64,000 bases of DNA from Trebouxia sp. TZW2008 (taxonomy: Eukaryota; Chlorophyta; Trebouxiophyceae; Trebouxiales; Trebouxiaceae). Made by a program: the position numbers and the translations under genes. Below the pieces are notes generated by a model, which was given only the letters and a program-made list of their open reading frames with translations, made no database searches and was not told the origin of the DNA. The stretch spans positions 1-64,000 of the forward strand of contig BDIU01000205.1 in the NCBI GenBank assembly GCA_002118135.1, in the 5' to 3' direction. Every line of letters starts with the position of its first letter. The first letter of the stretch is position 1. Shown here piece by piece: positions 11,057-23,578 of the stretch.

Positions 11057-14000
11057 TTAAGCATCAACCATTTCTTCCTGCGCCTCATTTGGATTGAGCA
11101 TTCCAGGAATGTTTGCAAGCCTTTGACGTTCAGCCTGCAACCGGCACACAGATCATGCTTTGTCTTGATCGACGCAGCGACGTCTTCATGCAGTACGTGC
11201 AAGCACTGCGCATTGACACAATCCAAGCACTTGCTCTGAAAAGGGGCCAGGCATGCACAGCAGGCCGGAGACTTGGCGTTGAACAGTCACTAATCCTTGT
11301 GAGGTCATTCAATATCAAGACATCCTCAATGCAAGGACAAAGCAATGAGTGACCAATCACTGCATTTTGTTTGCAGTGGTGACTTTCAGAGCAAGGACAA
11401 CCTAGTACAAGGACAACTCTTGGTGACCAATGCAGGCGTTATAAGGAGTAAACATTGTACCTGTCGCGCTGCGGCTGCTTCGTCAGCAAACAAGTCAGCG
11501 TTGTCTTGACTTGAGAAGGACTTGGTCTGAACTAGAAAGTCCCTCAGGTGGTCTTTGAAGGCTGCATGGTCTTGCAGCTCAAACATGCCCGCAACGCATG
11601 CCTGCACAGCATTGCTAATGTGAGCTCTGAAGTTTGCAAAGTAGAGGTGCGCAGAAGCTTGCTGACCTGCTGAAAATATGCAAGTCAGAGAATGCAAGAA
11701 GGCTACTGCAACGCACTTTGGGCCTGTTCTGCTTGTGTATCTTATTGCAGCCAATCTGTTGATTTGAGAAAAATGGGAATATCGCCAGGCTGCTGATCCA
11801 TTCCAAGTCTGGTCTGCTTTGCAACCAATACGCACAGACATACGAGGCGTAACAGCGCAAGACAGTTTGACCTCATGGTACAGTTAGATAGAGAAAGAAG
11901 CGTTTGGTTGTGCAACATGCAGACACAGCATATGCACAAATGAAGCAAAGGCTGACTGTCAGCAGCTGCAGACAGACAGGGCCACATCTGCAGCAATATC
12001 AGGTGACACAGGGGATTGCGGTTCAGATGCAGCTTTTGTGTGCACATGCTGCTGATGAGCTATCACAGGTGAAAGCAAATACAGAAAGGTTTGGGTGAGG
12101 GCAGTAGCAGGAATGCCGTTGTATCAACGGATGAGGCACAAACTGATGCACAAAGACGGCATTGGTGAGGTACACTTCATGTCTTTGAGCTGAGGCAGGA
12201 AAAGAGTCTACAAATCCTTAGCAGGGCAAGTCACAATGACATCCTTACCTCAAGTTGCGCTGGTCGCAGGTTGGGGAAGCTTCTGCTCAACAGGTCACGC
12301 ACAAACTGATGCACGAAGACGGCATTGTTAGGGTATGCTTTGTCCCCCTGCGCTGCTTCATCCCACAGAGGAGCTTTGATCACCCCGCTGTTGACTATGC
12401 TGAACAGGTGATGCAGTATCCTGGCATGCAGCTTGAAGCCTGGCTTGTGAAAGCTGTCTGCAGATTACACACATAGCTGCTGTACTTGACATACTGCTTT
12501 CCAATGTCTGGAACTGGAGTGATGGTTGCACAAGGCAGAAGAGTGAACAGACGATCCCAAAGCAACATGTCTGGTTGCCTACAAGCTTCAGACGCAGCTG
12601 CTGCTGTTTGAGGCATGTCAGCTAATACACATGCTTGCTATGATGCAGGGCAACGTCAGGCACTGTGCAATATGGACAGGGTAGACAAGCAGCGTCGAGG
12701 AGTTGCTAACCTGTCATGACTGCAAAGATCTCCTGCATGAGCGTCAAGTAGTAGGTCTTGTGAAACTGCGTGGCAAAGTCAGAGTGCTGGAAGGACTGCA
12801 GCATCTCTAGTAGCAAGTTCAACCCTGCACACGCATCAGACACCAGTTAGGTGATATGTCATAGTCACCCAAGGAAGCATCGCTCCGTACAAGCAAACAG
12901 CTTGACTGCACTATCAAAGAAGCCACTGCTATGAATAGTCCAGTCGTATTAGCAAAGGTTTTTGCATCAACAGCACCAGTGCAACAGTCTGATTGCTGCA
13001 TACCTACAGAGCTGAAGGTGTGGCATGCATTCAGCAGAGATGACAAAAGCATAAATTTTGTTGACACACGTGAGAAACCCAAGGACACCAATGGCACATA
13101 CTGCTTCAGCCAGCCCCCTTGGCTAAAGCAAGTAAATTTGGCAATGGCATCAAGAGATGATGGTGCAGCATCTGGACCTTGTTGCAGCATTGCATGAAAG
13201 GGCAAGTCAGGCGGTGGCTTCATTTTGTGCAGGGATACAGAAATCCTGTCGGCTTAAGCTTGTCCCTGAGTAGCGTGCCTTGGGAGGCTGTCATACCTGT
13301 CTCTGCAATATTCCTCTCGGTGTGGCGGAAGGCCCACACTGTGGAGTTGATAACTAGCTTGAGCTGCTCTGGAGACATGGTGAACAATGTGTTGAAGCAG
13401 TGGTTGGTGATGGCTCGCAACAAGCTGAAGAACTGCAACCGGTGCTCAGGATAGACCTGCAGTTAAGAGGTGAAGTGAACATTGGAAAGGAGCACTTGAT
13501 CCACCCAGTTCTCAAGTGCTAACATAAGCATTCAGATGGTGGGTCAAGTACATGTACTGGACACTGTACATGAACTGGCAAGTCATGCATCTTTATGCGC
13601 TTGATGCAATCGAGGTGGCAAGGCTTTGTACTTGTGACAGACTGCAGACTGTCAACGTTGCAGCACAGCACAGCACAGCACAGCACAGCACAGCACAGCA
13701 CAGCACAGCACAGCACAGCACAGCACAGCACAGCACAGCCAAGAATGACATTCATAGTAGTATTGCTGCTGACAGAACACTCTGAACTAGCTATACAGTA
13801 GCACTATCACTGCAAGCTGTGTCTTACAAAGAGCAGCAATGCCTACACATCTGTGCAGCTTGAGCTGCCCAACATACAAAGTCTTTGCAAAAAAGCTCAC
13901 CTCGAAGTCTTTGGTGATCATGTCAAGCGTGACTTGGAAGACTGCTTCAAATATCTTGGGCACCTCTGACAGCATGCGGTCCTTCAGCTTGTTGATGATG

Positions 14001-17000
14001 GCTGCAAATAGGCTGAGAACCTCCGCATCCCTGCAAGTGTGAAAGAGACAAGATTGAAATGCTTCTGCCAGTCAGCTATGGGCTCTTCAGCAACAATGAG
14101 ACGAGAAAGACTGCTTCAAAGATCTTTGCACTTCAGACAGCGCTTGGTTCTGCATCTTCTTCATGATGGTTGCAAACAGGCTGAGCACCTCTGCATCCCT
14201 GCAACCAGGAATGCGCAATCCTGGAGATTTGAGCAATCTTTGAGATGATTTTGCTGCTCAGGAAAAGGGGAAGCGCAGATGGCAAAAGATTGCCTTTCAG
14301 TCAATCAGGTAATTGCTGCAAACAGGCTGAGAACCTCCGCATTCCTGCAACATGGAAAAGCAGAACTTTTGATACTTTCGCGGGTTAGCAACAGGAGAAA
14401 GAATGGATGACAGACAGCATACGATCCTTCAGCTTTATAATGACGGCTGCAAACAGGCTAAGCACCTCTGCATCCCTGCAACCATCGATGAAGCAAGATT
14501 TTGAATGTGTCTTGGCTGATTCCTGCCGCACCCATCAGCATTATTGAACATGCAAGTCTTGATCGGCAGAATGAAACAATGCATGCACAGCCTCTGATGT
14601 GCAACTGCTAATGCTAGTTTCTAGTAGAGAGGGGCACATTATCAGACTTATGTCGAGCTGGACAGTCATTGTATACTTGTTGGAAAAGGCACAACTGGGA
14701 TGTGCAGGTCAGCACAGCTTGCTTTTGCACAGAATCACAGCAGTCGATCAAACGATCCATTTCACCGCTGCTCAATCAATCAACCAATGAGCACATGCCC
14801 AACCACTCCTGCGCGGCAGTCGACCAGCCCACCAATTCAGGCAGCAATAGGCTTCATCAGCGATTCAGGCACCTGGGACATTGCGTGTGTAGTCTCTAGA
14901 ATAGGCTCCATCATGAGGGGCACCATATGGGTGGCCATCAGGTTCAGTCAATCAAACTCATAAACCTGTCAAAATCATCCAAATGAGTACCTCGGCAACT
15001 TTGCATGCACTCAGCCAGTTGACACACTACTCCGAGCATCAATCAGATCGACCATACCTGGCGTCTGGGACGTTGCTTGTGTAGTCTCTGACGATAGGCT
15101 CCATTATAAGGGGCACCATGTGTGTGGCCACCAATTCAATAATCAATCATACAACGTACAAGTGCAACCAAGCAACCTACCAATCACCCATGTACGCACT
15201 CAATCCACAAATCAAATCATCAATCAGGGCACACCAAACACTTACTCGTACCTTGCATCTGGGACATTGCGTGTGTAGTCTCTGAGAATGGGCTCCATCA
15301 TGAGGGGCACCATTTGAGTGGTCACCAGGTTCAGGTCCTCACTCTTGTCTACGAAGGTCTCAATCAGCTTCAAGGTCACCTGGAACAGCAGCAAGGGTGT
15401 CAGGCAGCATCCCATAAGTCTGAGGCATATCAGTAAGTATTGTGTGTGTGGCCATGAGTTTGCATGCGTCATCAGATGACCAGCACTGCAACCATGTCAA
15501 ACGCGCACTCGCATCAAGCAAATACTTGCAGATAAGCAGAGCAGCTGCTCATTAATTTCAAGTGAGAGCCTGAGTGCATGCTTATCGATTGGTTGATCAA
15601 TCCGCGCAGTCAATCCAAGCAATCAACCAACGGGTGACACAACCAACCAAGCAGTCAGTCAGTCAAGCAACCAGTCAGTCAGTCACACGTAGTGATCAGC
15701 CATCACCTGTCACTTTTGCCCATCAGCCACAAGTGCAAGAAAGCCATTGTTGGCCATCGCCATTGCAATGAGCTTGATGTCTCAAGAGCACAGTCATGCA
15801 GTCAGTACAGGACACCAGTATGAGCAGGGTGAGGCAGCTACCTTCTTAACGCTGCGCATCGTCTTGACTTGGGCAGTCTTGGAAGCATGGGGCCCGCCAG
15901 TCTGGATGGACTGGGATATCAGCTCTGAATACATCCTGTGCAGCAGAAGAGTGTCATGAGATGTCATGCAAAGGGTCCTCAGCACCAGCTACTTGACATT
16001 GTAGGAGTTGTACATGATATCTGTGAAAGAATGCAGAAATGAACGGCCTGAATCATGTCCTGCAGAGAGCTTGATGCACAGCCACCATGCAATGGCCAAA
16101 AGCAAAGCATTTCTGGCTGCTATGAGCTGTGCTACTTTGACGAGAGGTGGTGTCAGCAACTGCTTGAGCAACTGCTTGACCACTGATCAACCAACACATA
16201 CAGGATAGACTGTATATCTCCATTTACAGGCATACCAATAAATCACACCTTCTGGCACAGGCGCCAGATGTAGGTGGCCTTGATCCTGTTTTACCGCGCA
16301 AACAACAGAGCTTCATGCTTTGCACACACAGCATAAGCGCTGACCTGTAGACATTGAGGGAGTCTTGGTAGATATGGCTCATCTGAGTGACGAATGGCTG
16401 ACCCAGAGAGGAGCAGACAGACACATTGGTCTGCAGAATGTTCTGGATGTTCTTCACCAGATCAGTCTGCCGTAGAATGTCTGCTTGTGCCTTTGCCTGC
16501 GTGATGATTTGTTCCCAGGTTGAGTTGGGAGGGCCCATCAGTCTCTCCTGCAGCACAGCACAGCTCAATCAACTGCTGCACAGCACAGAGTGATTGGCTG
16601 TTGCACAGCATGACTGCCGCGGAATGTCTGCTTGTATTCTTGCCTGGATGATGATTTGCTCCCAGGTGGAGTTGGGAGAGCCCGCCAGTCTCTCCTGCAG
16701 CACAGCATAGCATGATCAACTGCTGCACAGCACAGAGTGATCAGCTGTTGCACAGCATGACTGCCGCGGCATTTCAGCTTGTGTTTCTGCCTGGATGATG
16801 ATTTGCTCCCAGGTGGAGTTGGGAGGGCCCATCAGTCCCCTGCAGCACAGCACAGCACAGCACAGCACAGCACAGCATGATAAACTGCTGCACAGCACAG
16901 AGTGTTTGGCTGTTGCACAGCACAACTGCCGCGGAATGTCTGCTTATGTTCTTGCCAGGATGACGGTTTGGTGCCAGCCCATCAGTCTCTCCTACAGCAC

Positions 17001-20000
17001 AAAACAAACCATCAGAGGCCCGATTGCATTGCACTAGATGAATATTGGCACAGAATGATCAACTGCTGCAATTGGATGTATGCTGTTGGTTCCCAAAGAA
17101 TCTCAGGTTAGCATGGCACAAAATGATTCACAGCACAGAGTGATCAGCTGCTGTACCTCACATGGATTTTTCATCAAGCCAAATTCAGAAGTGAGGATTG
17201 CGCTGTGAGTTGAGGCAGCCGACGCCTGGACTTCTGATCAGGCCCAACAACTACTTGTGTTGCATGTTATTGGGAGTCAAGTCATTGCGCAACACATTGG
17301 CAAGTATACTTTGCACTATGTTTCATGTTGCAGGTAATGAGGTTGGGCGCAGTGCAGCATGCTCGCAGGCATGAAAGGCAATAGCATGTGAAGGTGAGTG
17401 GAACTGAGGAAGCAAGCACCAGGTAATGTTGCTGTTTGTCTGGATTGGCATCTGCTCCAATCATGAGACCAACAGCCTCATAGAACATGTGTATTTGATG
17501 AGTCTCCAGATCTTGGATGGTCAGCGTCAGGTCATTCAGCAGTTCGGAGATGAAGGTCTCCTGCTCGCCAATCTGCAGGCAACACAGGCTTAGATACAAG
17601 AGGTATTCAAGCCTTTCAACGTGGACCTTGTGAGAGGCGACAGAAAGAAAATATGCAAGCAATGCAGGCCCAGACATGCTTTAAATTGCTCAAGGATAGC
17701 ACAGGACGAAACTGGTTAATGACAGTTGATTGCTCCAGTGCGTACCTAGCTGGACCTGCTGAGCCTGACTGGCATACGTTTGAATAGACAAAATGAGTGA
17801 TGCAGGCCCAGATACCGGGGGTAAAGCGCAAAAGGTCTGCGCATTGTATGTGCATGCAGGTGACACCAAAAAACATTGTTGACGTCTTCAACACCAACAG
17901 TTGCTCCTGACTGACATGACTGTGAGCAGAGCTTGCTGCTTTGAGTGCCTGAACCTGCACAAACTTTCTTTCGAGGTCTAAGGAAGGCCTCACACGCGAG
18001 TAGCAGTCAAAATGCACAGTGTGAACAGTACTGTATGCCAGTCAAAGATCCACAGTTTGCTGTAGCGTGTACCTGAACCTGCACAAACTTTCGTTTGCAC
18101 TTATGGCAGATCTTGAGGAAGGTCTCACACGCCATGTCTTGGACTCCCGGATGGGTCTCATGCATGAACTCAAACAGCTTGTTGACCACAGTCTTCAGAA
18201 ACTTCCAGTGATTGCGCAGAAAGCGAGGGTACTGCCCGACCACATACCTGCATCACGTCAGACGTGAATTGTGCATGCTGCATCTTCATCAGACGCTGGC
18301 CATATGTCGCAGACAGATGTACAGTGCTTACAGTAGTGACAGCGCAAGCATTTGCTCAATCACTGTAGCAGACAGCAATGTGCAACGCTTGACTAGCATA
18401 CAGATGGACGTCACACCTGCAGGGAAATGCTCCAGCACGATATAACCAGTGCATATATTGAAGGCATCATGAACGTTTTGTGGAAAGCTGATCAACCAAT
18501 AAGTGATACTCATCAGTGCAGCTTGCTCAATTTGTCTGCTGAGCTCAATTTCATACCAAAGAGGTGCAAGCCAAAGGTGTATATGAATATTTACATGCAA
18601 AAGCTGACAACACAATAGATGTATATCGGTGAATTTGACATGGCTGCAATCAGCCAGGGCTGCTGACATCACGTTGAAAGCAACGACAGCCTTATGATGC
18701 TTGCCCCTTGTACTCTCACAGGTTCAGCAGCCTACAATTCATGCGCTGGAGTGACATTGAAAATGATGCAACCAGTCTCAGCTGCTTACATGATGTTGGA
18801 AGCAATGACAGCCTTGTTGTCTTTGCCCCTGGTGATCTCACACAGGTTCAACAGGTCCCTGATGACCGTTACAAGGAATCTGTTCTCCTGCTCTTCTAGC
18901 ATGGAGCCACTGATGGACCCGATGGCCCAACATAGGGTGTTCAAACCAGCCCATGACAGCTCCCGCCCATTTTGCAGGGCGCTCTGCAGCCAGCAGTCAC
19001 ACTACTTGTAAGAATTCCTGACAACTATATCAGTGGCATGGAGTCACTAAAGGACACAATGCCCCGTAAAAAAATGTTCAAACCAGCCCATGACAGCTCT
19101 TGCCCGTTCTGCAGGGCGCTCTGCAGTCAGCAGTCAAATGTCGTGTACAAGGTCACATTCACATGAGTAAGACAGAGCCACTGATGGACCCAATAGCCCA
19201 ACAAAGGGTATTCAAAGCAGCCCATGACAGCTCCCGCACATTTTGCAGGCCGCTCTGCAGTGAGCAGTCACACTAAATGCAAGGTCATTTTACAGGTACA
19301 TGAATAACATGGAGCTGCTGGTGGACTCATAGCGTTGACAAAGGGTGCTCAAATGAGCACATGACAGCTCTCACCCATTTTGCAGGGCGCTCTGCTGGCA
19401 GAAGTCACACTAAATGCAAGGTCAGTTCACAGGCACATGAGTGACATAGAGCCACTGATGGACCCGATGGCCCAACAAAGGATGTTCAAACCAGCCCATG
19501 ACAGCTCCCATCTAATTAGCAGAGCGCTTCGCTGTCAAAGTTCACGCATCAAATGCTATAGCCGCAGGCGTCCTTTTATGCATTTAAATAATTTCAGCAA
19601 ACCCTCAACAGCAGCAACAGCTTTTCCTGTCAAAAGACAATGCCACTGGACAGTGATGTAAACAAGTCAAATACCTTGGGCTGATCAACATTCTTTGTAA
19701 AACTAGGTGACATGCACAGCACATTGGACAGAATCCAAATCAGAAACTTTGTGTGATATTGTATGACTGTTTGGATGCTTGAAAGGTGATGACACTTGCT
19801 GCAATGAGCTGTGTGCTGAGTGTTCATATGCTTCCAAGATCTTTAGGCAATGGTGTGTTCACTGCAAGGCAACACACCATTGCCCAAAGATCATGGAAGC
19901 AGGACAGGACAACAGACACACACGCTTTGCATTTATGCTAGCATGTGTATACAATGCTACAAGCAGAAGCATTACAACAGCAACAGCAGGCAATGCATAT

Positions 20001-23000
20001 GCAGGCACGCTTATCCGATCACATGATCACTCTCTGTATTGCACTGAGCTGCAGTTGCGAGCATCTATGAGCACCGCACCTGTAATCGTAGCTGATCCAG
20101 CATCTGGTTCTCTGTGTCCTCATGCCCCAGATTGCTGAGGTACACAAGTGTCTCATGCATGGTCTTGTAGCGCGCCAGCGTGTCTGTGTCCTTCATGGTT
20201 TCTCGCACAATATTGCCATTCTCATCTTCAACCACAATAACTTCTTCAGGCTTAGCCATTCTGGCTATCATCAAGCCTCGCAGCTTGGAAAGAGTGCCAT
20301 TGTACAGGTTCTTTCTGCTTGGAGTCTGCAATGGCATAAGCAGTGAGCTAGATGGAGCATGGCTGATTAAGCGGCAACCGCGTTTACGTGCTGGGGATGC
20401 AAAGAGGGTTGCAAGTTGCACACGACAACTCCAGCAAGTCAACAAAAATAGCAGCATTGTGCTGCTTCTGCTTCACTGACGTCAACTCAGTTGCATGGCT
20501 CATGAAACAGACTGCATGCAATGTGTCCCAACAATGCACAGCAACCAAGTGGAGAAAGCTTGCGCGCTTACTAAGGGCACAGGGCCAAAGGAAAACTGAG
20601 CATTGACATCTGTTGTCTGGCTTGTTGTGTAGACGTCTGGTACAAACAGATTCCAGTAATCCAGGCAGATCTTCAAAACCTCATCGGCATCAACGTATGA
20701 GATCTGGACTAGATACTGCAGCCCTGTGAGCAGGGCATGCTGATTTTCTGACCCTTTCTCCATGATGCTGATGTGAGCCTGCAGCGCATCAAGGTGAGGT
20801 CAGCTTGGTGACACTGCAAATTTGAGTTGGCTTGGCGTCAGGGCAATCTGTGCAGGCAACAAAGTCCTCAGGCCGCAAAATTGCTGAGGCCAGCTTGAGA
20901 GGACTGCGACTTCATGCTACTCAAAGAGCTCTTCCCTGAGTGTATGCAATGCTGCCATTGTCAGCAAGAGCCTGCAACAGATAGACTTGCAAGACACCAC
21001 ACTTGCAACCATATATTTACTGGTCCGACCCTGTTGTCATAAGCACCTCAGTCATGACAGCAGCACAGTCCTGCTGCCATATGTATGCGCTTACCTAGCT
21101 TGCAAAGGTTGCCGTCATCATGCTGAGGCTTGCCATTTGGTCATTGGACTCTCTGCTTATGCTGTGCAGAGCCGTTAGTCATAATAGGCAAAAGTTGATG
21201 TTCATGCATGTCCCACAAGTGCTGCATCTTGTTGCAGTGATGCTAACATGCTATGCAGTTATCAGCATAGCGCATGAACAGTTATCAGAACATAGAACAT
21301 AAGATCAAGACCATCAGCAAGCATGACCCTACCTTCAAAAAGCTGGTCAGAAAGATCGCTAGATTCTGCACAAACTCTTGCTCATCATCAGACCCTTGCT
21401 CATACGCCTTAGGGATGTCTGTGTTGGGTGGCAGCACTGACACAAGCTGGTTCATGAAGATGACGTACAGCTGCACAAATTGTGCATCTGCTTCTGGACC
21501 AACAGACAGACCGCCAATCTGCAGACATACCACACCAGACCATCACATTGGTGCAAGCATGACCCTGCAGAATGCTCAATAATATGTATACACGAAGTGC
21601 ATTGTGGCAAGGCAGTGCTGTTTGGTCATGCCGGCAATGTTTGTGATCTGCGCTTGCCTCTTGATCTGGCATGTGCTGTGAAGCTCATTAAGGGCTTGCA
21701 ACGCGCAGGTTCATTGCTCATGAAAGGATGTGCAGGAAAACTGACAGGAGCATGCACCAATGCGGAAAGGGGAAGCAACTCAAAAGTATGAGTTGCATGA
21801 GTCTGAGCTGCTGTCAGCTGCGCTTGGCTAGCTTGCAGCCGCAGCTGAGCTCTTGATCATGACACATGGTGGATGAAGCACAACCAGCTGACGGCGACAG
21901 GAGCGATATTTGTCATGACAAGTTTGCTGCTTTCAGAAGTCTGAAGCGTGTTGTCGTCCAGAATGCAAAGCCATGTGTGAGTTGAAGAGTGGCTTGCCTC
22001 AGTGAGACACTGCAGCGCCAAATTCCTAAATGCTGGCTGTGGGAAGAGCTTGAGCAGGATCTCCACCAGATTTGACTCAAAAACATATCCCAATGGGACC
22101 CATGAGAGGTATGCGTAGAGTGTGCCAAGCGTGGCTCTGATGAGATCTGGCTTCTGAGATGCGTTCAACACAAAGAGGCACAGCTCGTGGATCTGTTTGA
22201 ACTCTGAATTAAGAGAATTCTTGAGATCCTTGATCTTGGCCTGAGTCATCTCGCCTCGTGAGAAGTCAAATACCTCCTCACTCAGCAGCTTGAGAATCTG
22301 CATGCTGTTCTCGCAGAGTGTCTCACTGGTTTTGGATGCACCCACTATGTCTGCTATGAAGGTTGGCCATTTGTGAGGCCAATCTTGCTTCAGAACTTGC
22401 ACGAGAATGACGTTCAGCTTGTTGAGAAAGACTTTCTGCCGCCTGAAGGTCTGCTCATCTGATGAAAGTTTGATGATGAGATTGGAGATGTAGTTTTTGA
22501 TGCCTTGCCTCTGCTCCTCAGGCAAGGCACCCCACCGAAACTTGATGACGCTTTCTAGTATCTGCAGAAGTTGCAAGATAGCTCATGGTGCAACAACAGG
22601 CACATGACGTGCTATGACGCATATACTAAATGGTGCCGAGTGACCAGCAAGCAGTGTCACTCACCTGCAGAGCAAAAAACTTGGTCTGCTCTGTGGAGGA
22701 GCGCTCCAAGATACTGTCAACTTTTGTCCAGGCATCTGGCTGTGCTTGCAGTTCCTTCAGGATAGCCTCAGCTGAGCTCCGCTACGTACACAACGAAGTC
22801 GCGTCAACAAACCTCGAACGCAGCAGCTTAGTTCTGGAAGATCACAGAAACGTGCACAGATCAGTGCAATCAGTAGAGCTCGACCGCATCGGCCTTACAA
22901 AGGCGTGCGATGTCACGGCGCAAGCAAATGTTGCACACAGCACAGTTAACTTGATGTCTTTTAGTCTGCAAACTGCGCTGCAAGCGTAAACGGTGTTGTT

Positions 23001-23136
23001 GTGATGGAAAAGGCTTCCGCACCTCCTGGTTGGACCCTGCCCCATAGAACGCTTTGATGGTCGAGTCTAGCAGGTTCACATCAAAGGGCTGCTTGGAGTC
23101 AAGCAGCGGCGAAGCAGGCGCCCCGGGCGCTGCCAT
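11057..23136 (-). CDS. XPO1: Exportin-1 / CRM1 nuclear export receptor, 18 exons
   Basis: Karyopherin that exports leucine-rich-NES cargo through nuclear pores with Ran-GTP. Minus-strand exons: 23136-23023, 22781-22665, 22561-21998, 21518-21333, 20778-20572, 20325-20080, 18983-18790, 18247-18073, 17572-17420, 16547-16345, 15935-15842, 15379-15252, 14030-13901, 13456-13297, 12824-12711, 12457-12249, 11601-11461, 11134-11057. They sum to 3213 nt, 1070 aa, the usual CRM1 length. Seen: importin-beta-N/CRM1 N-terminal region ([18 protein letters not shown]), the [15 protein letters not shown] block, [20 protein letters not shown], whose Cys matches the leptomycin-B-reactive cysteine of human CRM1, [18 protein letters not shown], and the acidic C-terminal end EEMVDA. 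The third exon ends in a GC donor (21997-21996). Several exons are flanked by decayed copies. It starts 442 bp from the divergent LCB1 gene. Confidence 0.93.
11285..11455. mobile_element. Degenerate MITE-like repeat, copy 1
   Basis: Contains repeated AAGGACAA motifs and a central TGACCAATCACTG block shared with 50631-50808 and more weakly with 63165-63310. It lies in the last exportin intron. Ends are poorly preserved. Membership in the same family is judged by eye. Confidence 0.45.
13661..13739. repeat. (CAGCA)n microsatellite
   Basis: About 16 near-perfect units of the pentamer CAGCA in an exportin intron. Shorter runs of the same pentamer occur at about 16551-16565 and 16841-16877, where on the minus strand they form TGCTGTGCTGCAG, the pyrimidine tract and acceptor of exon 10 or of its echo copies. 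Confidence 0.9.
14155..14490 (-). repeat. Three echo copies of exportin exon 13 start
   Basis: On the minus strand, acceptor plus [16 protein letters not shown] sequence recurs at about 14430-14485, 14310-14347 and 14155-14205, upstream of the functional exon (14030-13901). The copy at 14155-14205 keeps the longest match ([15 protein letters not shown]). Confidence 0.8.
14855..15130 (-). repeat. Two echo copies of exportin exon 12 end
   Basis: The 3' half of exon 12 with its donor ([20 protein letters not shown]) recurs downstream at about 15057-15125 and 14866-14940. The second copy carries a deletion that breaks the frame. The functional exon is 15379-15252. Confidence 0.82.
16615..16995 (-). 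repeat. Three echo copies of exportin exon 10 start
   Basis: Minus-strand sequences like [14 protein letters not shown] with their CTGCAG acceptors recur near 16695-16615, 16840-16750 and 16995-16930, upstream of the functional exon at 16547. Each copy ends in the same CTGCCGCGG / short CAGCA-rich stretch. Confidence 0.82.
17935..18000 (-). repeat. Echo copy of exportin exon 8 end
   Basis: The last ~60 bases of exon 8 (functional copy ends at 18073) are repeated downstream with substitutions that break the frame. The terminal KFVQVQ coding sequence is still visible at nucleotide level. Confidence 0.65.
19030..19525 (-). repeat. Four echo copies of exportin exon 7 start
   Basis: Minus-strand copies of [25 protein letters not shown] sequence occur near 19450-19520, 19300-19385, 19175-19260 and 19030-19115, all upstream of the functional exon 18983-18790. 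A damaged copy of the exon 3' end lies downstream at about 18690-18765. Several keep the CTGCAG acceptor and read for 20 or more residues before a stop. Confidence 0.85.
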
Positions 23137-23578
23137 GGTTGGATTGTGCGAGGTGCTGTCAGCGCTGTTATGGCCAGCCTCAACACGGCATTGTATGCCA
23201 AGGGTGCCAATGTGTGACAGGTACGAAACCTGCAAGCTCACCCGGACAGACAAAACCACAGCACCTCCGTGACAAGCTGGCACAGCAGCGCAGAAGGCAC
23301 GATCGACAAGGCCAGCTTAGACCTATTGCCTTGATCGATTAGGGATTTTACAAGCAGTCTGGGGATGCACTTTTTGAAATAAATGCTTGTCAACTTTAGG
23401 TCACAGGCAGCGCAAGTTTGCTGCATTGTGCGCGAGAGGGGCACCTTGATTGACGAGCAGGACTTTGCAATCGTATCGACGATCTGCGACTTGCTACGTG
23501 GTATAATGGAAGTACTCGCCTGACGTGAGCGTTTCGTTGTCTGTCGACTCTGCACTCTGTTGAAGAAAAGCCGGCCAT
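23137..23578. promoter_or_regulatory. Shared divergent promoter of XPO1 and LCB1
   Basis: 442 bp separate the start codons of exportin-1 (-) and LCB1 (+). No TATA box or other single core element is convincing. Shared use is inferred from the short spacing. Confidence 0.5.

Noticed and set aside
13552..13801. [14 protein letters not shown] repeat protein
   Set aside because: Translation of the (CAGCA)n microsatellite inside an exportin intron.
22842..23283. Longer N terminus of exportin from an upstream in-frame Met
   Set aside because: MAAPGAPAS at 23136 gives the conserved CRM1 start and length; upstream residues resemble nothing in the family.
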